From positions 62,001 to 126,000 of the forward strand of contig NZ_JASNJE010000003.1 in NCBI RefSeq assembly GCF_030164465.1: DNA of 64,000 nt. The letters are read 5' to 3'. The notes below the pieces were generated by a model that worked only from the letters and a program-made list of their open reading frames with translations, was not told the DNA's origin and made no database searches. Positions 32,361-41,158 of this stretch are shown one piece after another (the first letter of the stretch is position 1; each line of letters opens with the position of its first letter). The DNA comes from Sedimentitalea xiamensis (GTDB lineage Bacteria; Pseudomonadota; Alphaproteobacteria; Rhodobacterales; Rhodobacteraceae). The position numbers and the translations under genes were made by a program.

Positions 32361-33489
32361 TCACGACCACCTGTCTGTTCTGAATCGTGGCAATCGCCAG
32401 TCCGCGTTCGTTGGTGCCATCCGGGCGCAGGCGGAATATCCCGCCGACGCCCTGGAATCCGGCCCCCTGGGTCAGGGCCGCGCCGGTCAGCGCGTTGGCC
32501 TGGCCGTTGCCGACCAGGGCGCCGATGGCGGCGATCCCGTCATAGGCCAGGCCGCCGATCGGATGTGGTGCTGCGCCATAGGCGGCGCTGTAGCGGGCGA
32601 CAAACTGCTGTGCCTTGCCGGGATCGGGCAGGGCGAACCACCCGCCCTGGACGCCGGGCAGCGACAGCGTCTGGGACGGGATGTCCCAGCGGGTCAGGCC
32701 GATATATTGCGTCGTCGCGGGCGACACGCCGGACTCGGGCAGGAGCTGGGTGAACAGCGGCAGCGCCCCGGCCGTGGTCGAGGTCAGGAAGATCGAGGTG
32801 GCGCCGGTGCTTTCCACCGCGCCGCGCACCTGCGGAACGGCGGCGACCACGGCCTGCTGGGACAGATCGTAGGGTACGGAGCCGACCAGCCGGGCGCCGT
32901 TGCCGCGGATCGCCTGCTGGATCGCGTCGCGGCCAAGCTGGCCCGACAGGTCCGTGCCATGCACGACCACGATATCGCCCTTGCCCTGCCGCACCGCGTA
33001 GCGCGTCAGGCGGTCGGCGGCGGTGTTGAAGGTCTGGCCGAGCACGAACACGTTGCCGCCGGCAATCGTCGCGTTGTTGGAAAAGGACAGCACGTTGATG
33101 TTGCGGTCGCGCACCGCCAGGCCCACCGCGTTGGCGGATTCGGCATAGACCGGCCCGAGGATGATCTGTGCGCCGTCGTTGACCGCCTGGGTCGCCTGCG
33201 CCGCCGCGGTCGCGGCGTTGCCGCCGGTGTCATAGACCCGCAGGTCGATCTGCACCCCGCCGAGGTCGGCCATCGCCAGCCGCGCGGCGTTCTCCAGGCT
33301 TTGGGCCAGGACCGCGTCGCCGGATTGCGCCGAACTGCGCGGGATCAGCAGCGCCACCGGAACCGGGGCGCTGGTGTCGATCGTCGGCCCCCCTGTCGGG
33401 AGTGTATCGCAAGCCGAAAGGACCACCATCGACAGAAACGCCATGCAGAGCATGGCCAGCTTGCGGGGCGGGGTAAAAACGGCAAACAT
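32320..33489 (-). CDS. LppC/LpoA-type lipoprotein (penicillin-binding protein activator family)
   Basis: A 389-residue outer-membrane or periplasmic lipoprotein: signal peptide ending LSMVVLSAC, with the lipidated cysteine near residue 27. The mature part has the periplasmic-binding fold of LpoA-like proteins (VPVALLIPRSSAQSGDAVLAQS, LGPVYAESANAVGLAVRDR, GLTRWDIPSQTLSLPGVQGGWF). In E. coli LpoA activates PBP1A; this protein has only the C-terminal domain type. The gene is divergent from rsmI, an arrangement shared by many proteobacteria. Its end overlaps the glnD start. Confidence 0.85.
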   Translation of the reverse strand: MFAVFTPPRKLAMLCMAFLSMVVLSACDTLPTGGPTIDTSAPVPVALLIPRSSAQSGDAVLAQSLENAARLAMADLGGVQIDLRVYDTGGNAATAAAQATQAVNDGAQIILGPVYAESANAVGLAVRDRNINVLSFSNNATIAGGNVFVLGQTFNTAADRLTRYAVRQGKGDIVVVHGTDLSGQLGRDAIQQAIRGNGARLVGSVPYDLSQQAVVAAVPQVRGAVESTGATSIFLTSTTAGALPLFTQLLPESGVSPATTQYIGLTRWDIPSQTLSLPGVQGGWFALPDPGKAQQFVARYSAAYGAAPHPIGGLAYDGIAAIGALVGNGQANALTGAALTQGAGFQGVGGIFRLRPDGTNERGLAIATIQNRQVVVIDPAPTSFSGAGF

Positions 33490-33573
33490 GCGACGGAAAC
33501 TCCTTCATCTGGCGGATCGGACCGCGGCTTTGTCGAGAAGGGATCATAAACGTCAACAGGGGCGGGTCCAGCG

Positions 33574-34431
33574 TTGAATCATCAAAAGGTCAGATTGGCC
33601 GCCGGCCTCTACTTTGTCGCGACGCCGATTGGCACGGCGCGGGATATCACGTTGCGGGCGCTGGATGTGCTGGCCTCCGCCGATGTGATCGCGGCGGAGG
33701 ACACGCGCAGCCTGCGGCACCTGATGGAGATCCACGGCGTGCCGCTGGAGGGCCGGCGGATCGTGTCCTACCACGATTACAGCGCGGAAGGGGCGCGCAA
33801 ACGGCTGCTGGACGCGCTGGCCGAGGGGCAGTCGGTGGCCTATGCGTCCGAGGCCGGGATGCCGCTGATCGCCGATCCGGGCTATGATCTGTCCCGTGCG
33901 GCGGGCGAGGCGGGCCATCTGGTGACGGCCGCCCCCGGCGCTTCGGCGGTGCTGACGGCGCTGACCCTGGCGGGGCTGCCCACCGACGCGTTCTTTTTCG
34001 CGGGCTTCCTGCCGAACGCGAAGGCCGCGCGCCGGTCGCGGCTGGAAACGCTGCGCATGGTGCCCGGCACGCTGGTGTTTTACGAATCGCCCAAGCGGGT
34101 GGCGGCCAGCCTGTCGGACATGGCGGATGTTCTCGGCCCGGACCGGCCGGCCGCCCTGTGCCGCGAACTGACCAAGAAATTCGAGGAAGTGCGCCGCGGG
34201 TCGCTTCGCGATCTGGCGGAAAGCGCCGTTGCCGATCCGGCGCGGGGCGAGATCGTGCTGGTGGTGGACAGGGCGGGAGCGGAAATCGTTAAGGAATCCG
34301 ATGTAGAAGAGGACCTGATCGCGGCGCTGAAGCAGGGATCGGTGAAGGATGCCGCCGACCTGGTGTCGCGGATGCACGACATGCCACGGCGCAAGGTCTA
34401 CCAGATGGCGCTGAAACTGGCGAAAGGGTGA
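33574..34431 (+). CDS. rsmI: 16S rRNA C1402 2'-O-methyltransferase
   Basis: A 285-residue SAM-dependent enzyme that methylates C1402 in the ribosomal P site. GLYFVATPIGTARDITLRALDVL, EDTRSLRHLMEIHG and EAGMPLIADPGYDLSRAA are diagnostic. The start is TTG (33574), giving MNHQKVRLAAG, which matches family length. It is followed by yraN after 28 bases and diverges from the lipoprotein gene. Confidence 0.95.
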   Translation: MNHQKVRLAAGLYFVATPIGTARDITLRALDVLASADVIAAEDTRSLRHLMEIHGVPLEGRRIVSYHDYSAEGARKRLLDALAEGQSVAYASEAGMPLIADPGYDLSRAAGEAGHLVTAAPGASAVLTALTLAGLPTDAFFFAGFLPNAKAARRSRLETLRMVPGTLVFYESPKRVAASLSDMADVLGPDRPAALCRELTKKFEEVRRGSLRDLAESAVADPARGEIVLVVDRAGAEIVKESDVEEDLIAALKQGSVKDAADLVSRMHDMPRRKVYQMALKLAKG

Positions 34432-34459
34432 ACGGGGGCTTTCAGGCCGGGGACAGGCG

Positions 34460-34837
34460 ATGGCGCAGGCAGGCAACAGGGCGCGCGGGCAGATGGCGCA
34501 TCACGGCGGCGACGCCGCCGAACGGCGCATCGCGCGGCACTACGAGCGGCTCGGCTATGCGCTGGCGGCGGCGCGCTGGCGCGGGCCGGGCGGGGAAATC
34601 GACCTGATCCTGCGGCGCGGAGGCGAGGTGGTCTTTGTCGAGGTCAAGAAAAGCGCCACGATCGCCGGCGCCGCCGAACGGATCGGCCCGGTCCAGATGG
34701 CGAGAATCCGGCTTTCCGCCGAACGGTTTCTGGATGAGGAACCGCTGGGCCAGTTGACGGAGTCCCGGTTCGATGTGGCGCTGATGGACGCCGCCGGGGC
34801 GTTCGAAATCCTCGAAAACGCCTTCGGGCAGGGCTGA
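34460..34837 (+). CDS. yraN: YraN family protein (UPF0102)
   Basis: A 125-residue nuclease-like-fold protein. The core GGEIDLILRRGGEVVFVEVKK carries the acidic and lysine residues of the restriction-endonuclease-like active site. The cellular role is unsettled; conserved linkage with rsmI is well known and is seen here. GGGGACAGGCG precedes the ATG. Confidence 0.92.
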   Translation: MAQAGNRARGQMAHHGGDAAERRIARHYERLGYALAAARWRGPGGEIDLILRRGGEVVFVEVKKSATIAGAAERIGPVQMARIRLSAERFLDEEPLGQLTESRFDVALMDAAGAFEILENAFGQG

Positions 34838-34897
34838 TCGGCATTGATCCTCTGACGGGGCTGCGCCATGTATCTGGCGCAGAACAAGGAACCCGCC

Positions 34898-35833
34898 ATG
34901 AAGATCGCCTTTCAGATGGACCCGATCGGGAACGTCAACATCGATGCCGACAGCAGTTTCCGCCTCGCCGAAGAGGCGCAGGCGCGGGGGCATTCGCTGT
35001 TTTTCTACGGCCCGGACCACCTGGCCTACCAGGAAGGCCGGATCACGGCGCGCGGGCGGGACATGGTGGTGCAGCGCGTCGCCGGGACGCCGGCGATTCT
35101 CGGCGACATGCGCGAGGTCGACCTGGCGGAATTCGACGTGGTCTGGCTGCGTCAGGATCCGCCGTTCGACATGCATTACATCACCTCGACCCATCTGCTG
35201 GACCGACTGAGGGGGCGGACTCTGGTGGTGAACGATCCGTTCTGGGTGCGCAATTACCCCGAGAAGCTGCTGGTGCTGGATTTCCCGGAGCTGACCCCGC
35301 CCACGACCGTCGCCCGCGATCTGGAGACGATCAAGGCGTTCAAGGCCCGCCATGGCGACATCATCCTGAAGCCGCTTTATGGCAACGGCGGCGCCGGGGT
35401 GTTCCGGCTCGACGCCAACGACCGCAACCTGACCTCGCTGCACGAACTGTTCACCGGGTTTTCCCGCGAACCGCTGATCGTGCAGAAATTCCTGCCCGAT
35501 GTCAGCAATGGCGACAAGCGGGTGATCCTGGTCGATGGCGAGGCGGTCGGGGCGATCAACCGGGTGCCGGCGGCGGGCGAAACCCGGTCGAACATGCATG
35601 TGGGCGGCCGGCCCGAGAAGATCGGGCTGAGCGAGCGCGACCTGGAAATCTGCGCCGCCATCGGCCCGTTGCTGAAGGAAAAGGGGCAGGTCTTCGTCGG
35701 CATCGACGTGATCGGCGACTATCTCACGGAAATCAACGTGACCTCGCCCACGGGCATCCAGGAACTGGAACGGTTCGACGGCGTGAACGTCGCAGAGAAG
35801 ATCTGGCAGGCCATCGAAGCGAAGCTCGCCTGA
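34898..35833 (+). CDS. gshB: Glutathione synthetase
   Basis: A 311-residue ATP-grasp enzyme joining gamma-glutamylcysteine and glycine. MKIAFQMDPIGNVNIDADSSF is the family start; ATG 34898 has AAGGA 7 bases upstream, so the ten-residue extension was dropped. KPLYGNGGAGVFRL is the ATP-grasp glycine-rich loop and TEINVTSPTGIQE is the metal/ATP end. gshA is not in the window. It converges on comM with 3 bases between them. Confidence 0.97.
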   Translation: MKIAFQMDPIGNVNIDADSSFRLAEEAQARGHSLFFYGPDHLAYQEGRITARGRDMVVQRVAGTPAILGDMREVDLAEFDVVWLRQDPPFDMHYITSTHLLDRLRGRTLVVNDPFWVRNYPEKLLVLDFPELTPPTTVARDLETIKAFKARHGDIILKPLYGNGGAGVFRLDANDRNLTSLHELFTGFSREPLIVQKFLPDVSNGDKRVILVDGEAVGAINRVPAAGETRSNMHVGGRPEKIGLSERDLEICAAIGPLLKEKGQVFVGIDVIGDYLTEINVTSPTGIQELERFDGVNVAEKIWQAIEAKLA

Positions 35834-35836
35834 CCG

Positions 35837-37348
35837 TCAGGCCGCCGCGGTCGACAGCCGGAAGCTGAGCGCCTCGGCCACATGCGGGCGGCGCACGCCG
35901 GGGGAATGGTCGAGGTCGGCGATGGTGCGGGCCACGCGCAGGACCCGGTGGTAGCCGCGCGCGGACAGGCCGAAGCGTTCGGCGACGCGGGACAGGAGCT
36001 CGCGGCCTTCGGTGTCCGGGGTGGCGATCTCCTCGAGCCGGGCCCCTTCCGCATCCGCGTTCTGGCGCAGCCCCTCCTGCCCGGCGAATCGGTCGGCCTG
36101 CACCCGCCGGGCCATCGCGACGCGGGCGGCGACCGTGGCGGAATCGTCCCCGGAAGCCGGCAGGTCCAGGTCGGTGAACGCGACCGGCGGCACTTCGAGC
36201 CGCAGGTCGAACCGGTCCATCAGCGGCCCGGAAATGCGCCCCATGTAGTCTTCACCGCATACCGGCACCCGCGCGCAGGCGCGGCCCGGATCGGCCATGT
36301 AGCCGCATTTGCAGGGGTTGGCGGCGGCGACGAGCATGAACCTGCAGGGGTATTTCACATGCGCATTGGCCCGCGCGATCATGATTTCGCCGGTTTCGAT
36401 GGGCTGGCGCAGGGTTTCCAGCACGGCGCGGGCGAATTCCGGGAACTCGTCCATGAACAGCACGCCGTTGTGCGCAAGGCTGATTTCTCCGGGTTTGGCG
36501 TTGCGCCCGCCGCCGACGATGGCCGCCATGGAGGCGGTATGATGCGGTTCGCGGAACGGGCGGGTGCGGTTGATGCCGCCTTCGTCGAGCAGGCCGCAGA
36601 GCGACTGGATCATCGAGGTTTCCAGAGCTTCGGCGGCGGTCAGTTGCGGCAGGATGCCGGGGATGCGGGCCGCGAGCATGGACTTGCCCGATCCGGGAGA
36701 GCCGACGAGCATCAGGTGATGCCGCCCGGCGGCGGCGATTTCCAGCGCGCGTTTCGCCCGTTCCTGTCCCTTGACGTCGCGCAGGTCCCGGTCCGGCGGC
36801 CGGGTGGAAATCTCGCCCGGCTCGGCGGGGGCGATCGGGGCCTGGCCGGTGAAATGGCGCACCACGTCGCTGAGGCTGGCGGCCCCGATGACCTGGGTCG
36901 CGCCGACCCAGGCCGCTTCCGCGCCGGAGGCGGCGGGGCACAGCAGGCCGCGGTCTTCCTCGGCGGCGGTCATCGCGGCGGGCAGGGCGCCCAGCACCGG
37001 CACCAGTGATCCGTCCAGCGACAGTTCGCCAAGGGCGACGACGCCTTCGACCGCATCGGCGGGCACGATCTCCAGCGCCGCCAGCAGCGCCAGCGCGATG
37101 GGAAGGTCGAAATGGCTGCCTTCCTTGGGCAGGTCCGCCGGGGACAGGTTGATGGTGATCCGGCGGGACGGCAGGGCGATGGCCATCGAATTCAGCGCGG
37201 TGCGCACCCGGTCGCGGGCTTCGGACACGGCCTTGTCGGGCAGGCCGACGACGGAGAACGCGGGCAGGCCGGGGGTGACGGCGCATTGCACCTCGACCAG
37301 GCGGGCGTCCACCCCCTGAAAGGCGACCGTATAGGCATGTGCGACCAT
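35837..37348 (-). CDS. comM: YifB/ComM family AAA+ ATPase
   Basis: A 503-residue protein with an N-terminal Lon-protease-like fold domain (residues about 1-165), a Mg-chelatase-type AAA+ core and a C-terminal domain. Walker A is GSPGSGKS (216-223) and Walker B is VLFMDEFPEF. A cysteine cluster CKCGYMADPGRACARVPVC probably binds zinc. ComM is a hexameric helicase that promotes branch migration in natural transformation and recombination. Length and domains are complete. Confidence 0.93.
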   Translation of the reverse strand: MVAHAYTVAFQGVDARLVEVQCAVTPGLPAFSVVGLPDKAVSEARDRVRTALNSMAIALPSRRITINLSPADLPKEGSHFDLPIALALLAALEIVPADAVEGVVALGELSLDGSLVPVLGALPAAMTAAEEDRGLLCPAASGAEAAWVGATQVIGAASLSDVVRHFTGQAPIAPAEPGEISTRPPDRDLRDVKGQERAKRALEIAAAGRHHLMLVGSPGSGKSMLAARIPGILPQLTAAEALETSMIQSLCGLLDEGGINRTRPFREPHHTASMAAIVGGGRNAKPGEISLAHNGVLFMDEFPEFARAVLETLRQPIETGEIMIARANAHVKYPCRFMLVAAANPCKCGYMADPGRACARVPVCGEDYMGRISGPLMDRFDLRLEVPPVAFTDLDLPASGDDSATVAARVAMARRVQADRFAGQEGLRQNADAEGARLEEIATPDTEGRELLSRVAERFGLSARGYHRVLRVARTIADLDHSPGVRRPHVAEALSFRLSTAAA

Positions 37349-37438
37349 AAGACCCCGAACCCCCGCTTGCGCAGGTTAACGGCTAGCGGAACCGTGGTTT
37401 AGGAATGGTTAACGCCGGTGCCGGTCCTTCGCCGCGGC

Positions 37439-38125
37439 TCAGGTGAAAACCGGCCAGGGTTCGTTGGGCAGGTCGCGCGCATAGGGATCGGGATCGTAGC
37501 TCACGTCGAACGCGGCGCGGCGCCAGTCCCGGAACGCGCCATCGCCGAGAAGGGCCGTGCAATAGGCGTTCGCACGTTCGGTCACGGGCAGCCCGTATCC
37601 GACGATCCGCGCGGCGACCGGCGTGAAAAAGACATCCGCCGCGCAATAGTCGCCAAACAGCCATTGCGTCGTCGATCCCGAGACCGACCGCGCATGATCC
37701 CAGAGGGTCTGCAGCCGGCCGAGGTCTGCCAGAACCGCGTCCGAGGCCGCAAATCCGACGTGGCGGTATTGCAGCTGCATCGGGCATTCCGACCGCAGCG
37801 CCGCGAATCCGGAGGCCATTTCGGCGCAGAGCCAGCGGGCCGTGGCGCGGCCTGCGGGATCGCTGGGCCAGAGCCCGGCGGCGGGGTGGCGTTCATGCAG
37901 GGTTTCGGCAATGGCCAGGCTTTCGCCGATCACGGTGCCTTCGGGCGTGCGCAGGACCGGCACCAGCCGCGCCGGGGCGAGGGCGGCCATGTCCCTGGCC
38001 ATCGTGCCGGAATAGAGACCGATCATGTGCAGGCGGTGCGGGATGCCGAATTTCCGCAACAGCAGCCAGCCCCGCAGGGACCAGCTTGAAAACATCCTGT
38101 CGCCGATGAAGAGATCATATGTCAT
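37439..38125 (-). CDS. Glutathione S-transferase family protein
   Basis: A 228-residue cytosolic protein with the thioredoxin-like N-domain (DLFIGDRMFSSWSLRGWLLL; Ser residues of FSSWS near the GSH site) and helical C-domain. LVPVLRTPEGTVIGESLAIAE contains the cis-proline and the ES pair that contact glutathione. The first strand differs from classical beta-class enzymes, so the substrate is unknown. It stands alone between comM and the cobalamin pair. Confidence 0.88.
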   Translation of the reverse strand: MTYDLFIGDRMFSSWSLRGWLLLRKFGIPHRLHMIGLYSGTMARDMAALAPARLVPVLRTPEGTVIGESLAIAETLHERHPAAGLWPSDPAGRATARWLCAEMASGFAALRSECPMQLQYRHVGFAASDAVLADLGRLQTLWDHARSVSGSTTQWLFGDYCAADVFFTPVAARIVGYGLPVTERANAYCTALLGDGAFRDWRRAAFDVSYDPDPYARDLPNEPWPVFT

Positions 38126-38184
38126 GGAGGCAGACTATTCCCATGCCGATGGGCCGGTAAACCGGTCTTCTGTGCGCCCGCCCA

Positions 38185-38763
38185 TCACGGAAGGCGATTG
38201 ATCCCCGCCACCCGCCATCCGTCCGGATACAGCGACAGTTCGGTCACGGACAGGTTGTCGATGCGGTGCGAGAACGCGTCGGCCGCAGGCAGGCGAAGCG
38301 CCCGCTGCACCTGTGTCAGGATCGCGCCGAAATGGGCGACGATGACGATGTCCTGACCGTCATGGGCGGCGATCAGCCGGTCGACCGCCGCATCGACGCG
38401 GGCGCAGACCTCGTTCCAGCTTTCTCCGCCCGGCGGGCGAACGTCGCCGGGCGTGTCCCAGTAGGCGCGGATGCGCTCGGGATCTTCGGCTTCGATCTCG
38501 GCGAAGCGGCGCAGTTCCCAGGCCCCGAAGTTGATCTCGCGCAGGGCCGGGTCATTCGGCAGCCGCCTCCGGTTTCCGGCGATCGCATCGGCGGTGGCCG
38601 CGGCGCGGCGCAGGTCCGATGAGACGACCAGCGCGGGCCGTGGCAGGAGCAACGACAGCCGGTCCAGCTGCGCCGTGTCGCTGAGATCCGCGGGCAGGTC
38701 GGACCAGCCGACCATCGACTTGGCATGGGTGGGGCCGTGGCGGACGAGATGCAGCCGCGTCAC
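38185..38763 (-). CDS. Histidine phosphatase family protein, probably cobalamin-related
   Basis: A 192-residue phosphoglycerate-mutase-like enzyme. The phosphohistidine motif LVRHGPTH is at residues 5-12, E84-type REINFGAWE follows, and the second histidine is in VAHFGA. The GTG start overlaps the cobU stop (GTGA), so the two are translated together. That suggests alpha-ribazole-phosphate phosphatase (CobC), but the family is broad and other phosphatase roles are possible. Confidence 0.8.
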   Translation of the reverse strand: MTRLHLVRHGPTHAKSMVGWSDLPADLSDTAQLDRLSLLLPRPALVVSSDLRRAAATADAIAGNRRRLPNDPALREINFGAWELRRFAEIEAEDPERIRAYWDTPGDVRPPGGESWNEVCARVDAAVDRLIAAHDGQDIVIVAHFGAILTQVQRALRLPAADAFSHRIDNLSVTELSLYPDGWRVAGINRLP

Positions 38764-39284
38764 GGCATCTGTCCCTTCAGAACCTGCGGCAGCCCCGCGA
38801 TCACCTGGATCACGAGATCGGCCTGCGCGGCAAGCGCGATGTTCAGCCGCCCCTGCGCCTCGCGGAACCGGCGGGCAAGCGCGGTGTCCGGCACGATCCC
38901 CTGGCCGGTCTCGTTGGAGACGACGACAAGGTCGGCGGCGCAGCGCGAAAGATCCCGCAGGAGCACGGAACGCGCCGTGCCGGTGTCGCCGTCCCCGGAC
39001 AGCATCCGGTTGCTGAGCCACATGGTCGCGCAGTCCAGCAGGCAGACCTGCCCGGAGGTCAGCGCAGCCAGGGGATGCGACAGGTCGTCCGGCGCTTCGA
39101 CGGTGGTCCAGCCGTCGCCGCGCCGGGCGATGTGCTCGTCGATCTTGCGGCGCATTTCGCCGTCCAGCGCCTGTGCGGTCGCCAGATAGACCCTTGCCTT
39201 GCCATTCCGGACCGCGAATGCCTCGGCGAAATCGGATTTTCCCGAAGCCGCCCCGCCGAGCACCAAAGTGAATCTGGGATACAC
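38760..39284 (-). CDS. cobU: Adenosylcobinamide kinase/guanylyltransferase
   Basis: A 174-residue bifunctional enzyme of the late aerobic/anaerobic cobalamin pathway: it phosphorylates adenosylcobinamide and transfers GMP. The P-loop is GGAASGKS near the N-terminus, and the guanylyl-accepting histidine region is IDEHIARRGDGWTTVEAP. NETGQGIVP is conserved. The start is GTG (39284) behind CAGGTAA. No cobalamin riboswitch was recognised upstream. It diverges from rpoH2. Confidence 0.94.
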   Translation of the reverse strand: MYPRFTLVLGGAASGKSDFAEAFAVRNGKARVYLATAQALDGEMRRKIDEHIARRGDGWTTVEAPDDLSHPLAALTSGQVCLLDCATMWLSNRMLSGDGDTGTARSVLLRDLSRCAADLVVVSNETGQGIVPDTALARRFREAQGRLNIALAAQADLVIQVIAGLPQVLKGQMP

Positions 39285-39302
39285 GTTTAATTTACCTGTG
39301 AT

Positions 39303-39332
39303 TGATCCGTTTGCCGTGACCCCACGTAATCG
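39303..39332 (+). promoter_or_regulatory. RpoE-type (ECF) promoter upstream of rpoH2
   Basis: TGATCC at 39303-39308, an 18-base spacer, then TAATCG at 39327-39332. In Rhodobacter sphaeroides the singlet-oxygen sigma factor RpoE reads TGATCC-like -35 and TAAGA-like -10 elements, and rpoHII is one of its direct targets. The match of sequence and target gene is the basis for this call. Confidence 0.72.
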
Positions 39333-39385
39333 TCACAATAACGTAGCACAAGCAACCGACGATGTCAGACAAAGCGGGGGTTATC

Positions 39386-40261
39386 ATGGCACTGGACGCT
39401 TCTAGAGAGTTTTCGTTGTCGCGCACGGCGATGAAGGCGGAGTTGCTGGACGCGGAAACCGAACTGAAGCTCGCCTATGCGTGGCGCGACGATCGGGATG
39501 AAGCGGCCCTGCACAGGCTGATTACCGCCTACATGCGGCTGGCCATTTCGATGGCCGCCAAGTTCCGCCGCTACGGCGCCCCGATGAACGATCTGGTGCA
39601 GGAGGCGGGGCTTGGCCTGATGAAGGCCGCTGACAAGTTCGATCCGGACCGAGGGGTGCGGTTTTCCACCTATGCGGTGTGGTGGATCAAGGCGTCCATC
39701 CAGGACTACGTGATGCGCAACTGGTCGATGGTGCGCACCGGATCGACCTCTTCGCAGAAATCGCTGTTCTTCAACATGCGCCGCGTTCAGGCGCGTCTGG
39801 AACGGGAAGCGGCGGCGCAGGGCGAAAAGCTGGACCGGCACCAGTTGCACCAGTTGATCTCGACCGAGATCGGTGTGCCGCTGCGCGATGTCGAGATGAT
39901 GGAAGGGCGTTTGTCCGGGTCCGATTTCTCGCTGAACGCGACGCAGTCGGTGGATGACGAGGGGCGCGAATGGATCGATGCGCTGGAAGACGAGTCCGCG
40001 CAGGCGGCGGACCTGGTCGAAGAGACCCACGATCGCGAGCAATTGCGCGCCTGGCTTCTGGCCGCCATGCAGGGTCTGAGCGACCGCGAACGGTTCATCG
40101 TGCGCGAACGCAAGCTGCGCGACCAGCCCAGGACGCTGGAGAGCCTTGGCGGCGAACTGGGCCTGTCCAAGGAACGGGTGCGGCAACTGGAAGCCGTGGC
40201 GTTCCAGAAAATGCGCAAGAGCCTTGAGTCCCAGTCGCGGGAAGTGCAACATTTTCTCTGA
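39386..40261 (+). CDS. rpoH2: RNA polymerase sigma factor RpoH2 (heat-shock/photooxidative stress type)
   Basis: A 291-residue group 3 sigma factor. Region 2 contains NDLVQEAGLGLMKAADKFDP and FSTYAVWWIKASIQDYVMRNW. The RpoH box is QKSLFFNMRR. Region 4 ends TLESLGGELGLSKERVRQLEAVAF. The MALDASREFSLSRTAMKAELL start resembles RpoHII of Rhodobacter. ATG 39386 follows GCGGGGG; an ATG 24 bases upstream has no ribosome binding site. It probably directs the response to singlet oxygen and heat. The stop overlaps the chaN-like start (TGATG). Confidence 0.9.
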   Translation: MALDASREFSLSRTAMKAELLDAETELKLAYAWRDDRDEAALHRLITAYMRLAISMAAKFRRYGAPMNDLVQEAGLGLMKAADKFDPDRGVRFSTYAVWWIKASIQDYVMRNWSMVRTGSTSSQKSLFFNMRRVQARLEREAAAQGEKLDRHQLHQLISTEIGVPLRDVEMMEGRLSGSDFSLNATQSVDDEGREWIDALEDESAQAADLVEETHDREQLRAWLLAAMQGLSDRERFIVRERKLRDQPRTLESLGGELGLSKERVRQLEAVAFQKMRKSLESQSREVQHFL

Positions 40262-41082
40262 TGAGAAACCTTGCTTTGCTGATTTGCGGCGTGACCGCCT
40301 TGCTGGCCGCTCCTCTTGGGGCGGCCGATCCGTCGCCGGACCTCTTGGCCCGGATGAAGGCCGCCGACGTGGTGATCCTCGGGGAAGTTCACGACAACCC
40401 GGCGCACCACGCGGCGCAGGCCCAGGCCCTGTCGGCGTTGCAGCCAAGGGCCGTGGTCTGGGAGATGCTGACCGGCGTCGAGGCGGGACGGATCAATGCC
40501 GCGCTGATCCGGGAACCGGAACGTCTGGAGGAGGTCCTGGAATGGGCCGAATCGGGCTGGCCGCCCTTTGCGATGTATCATCCGATATTCCAGGCGGCGC
40601 CGGACGCCCGGATCTATGGCGGGGAGGTTCCGCGCGCTGCGGCCCTGGCGGCGATCCAGAGCGGCCCCGCCGTCGCGTTCGGGGCGGATGCGGAGCTCTA
40701 TGGATTGACTGCCGACCTGCCCGCCGCCGAATCCGCCGAGCGCGAATCCCTGCAGCGCGAGGCGCATTGCAATGCGATCCCGGAAGACAGGCTGGCGGCG
40801 ATGGTCGATATCCAGCGGTTGCGCGATGCGGTTCTCGCCCGTGAAGTCATCGCGGCGCTGGATGACACGGGCGGGCCGGTGGCCGTGATTACCGGAAATG
40901 GCCATGCGCGGCGGGACTGGGGTGTGCCGGTTTTCCTGGACCGGGTCAGGCCGGGGCTCGACATCTTTGCGCTCGGGCAGTCCGAAGGCGGGCAGATCGG
41001 CGGCGCGTTCGATGCGGTGATCGATGCCGCGCCGGTGGATCGGGGCGATCCCTGCGACGCTTTCAGCAGGGCGGGCGATTGA
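40261..41082 (+). CDS. ChaN family (haem-binding uptake, Tiki-like) exported protein
   Basis: A 273-residue protein with a Sec signal (LALLICGVTALLAAPLGAAD). The ChaN/Tiki-like core has VVILGEVHDNPAHHAAQ near the N-terminus, VVWEML, and ITGNGHARRDWGVP near the end. ChaN of Campylobacter binds haem and takes part in iron uptake; eukaryotic Tiki relatives are metalloproteases. It is translationally coupled to rpoH2, so it is probably part of the same stress transcript. Confidence 0.82.
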   Translation: MRNLALLICGVTALLAAPLGAADPSPDLLARMKAADVVILGEVHDNPAHHAAQAQALSALQPRAVVWEMLTGVEAGRINAALIREPERLEEVLEWAESGWPPFAMYHPIFQAAPDARIYGGEVPRAAALAAIQSGPAVAFGADAELYGLTADLPAAESAERESLQREAHCNAIPEDRLAAMVDIQRLRDAVLAREVIAALDDTGGPVAVITGNGHARRDWGVPVFLDRVRPGLDIFALGQSEGGQIGGAFDAVIDAAPVDRGDPCDAFSRAGD

Positions 41083-41158
41083 CTTTGTGCCGATAGGCAC
41101 TGGCAGAACCGCGAGGCCCCGCCTATGGTCGGGACGGTCTGACTGAAGGATGCGTCGA

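Noticed and set aside
29547-32753. 1,068-codon open frame on the plus strand opposite glnD
   Set aside because: It is the mirror of glnD, produced by GC-rich third positions. The predicted protein has no recognisable domain, while glnD on the minus strand has all its motifs.
39285-39361. Cobalamin riboswitch upstream of cobU
   Set aside because: The 77-base gap is too short for the element and lacks its conserved B12-box-like sequence.
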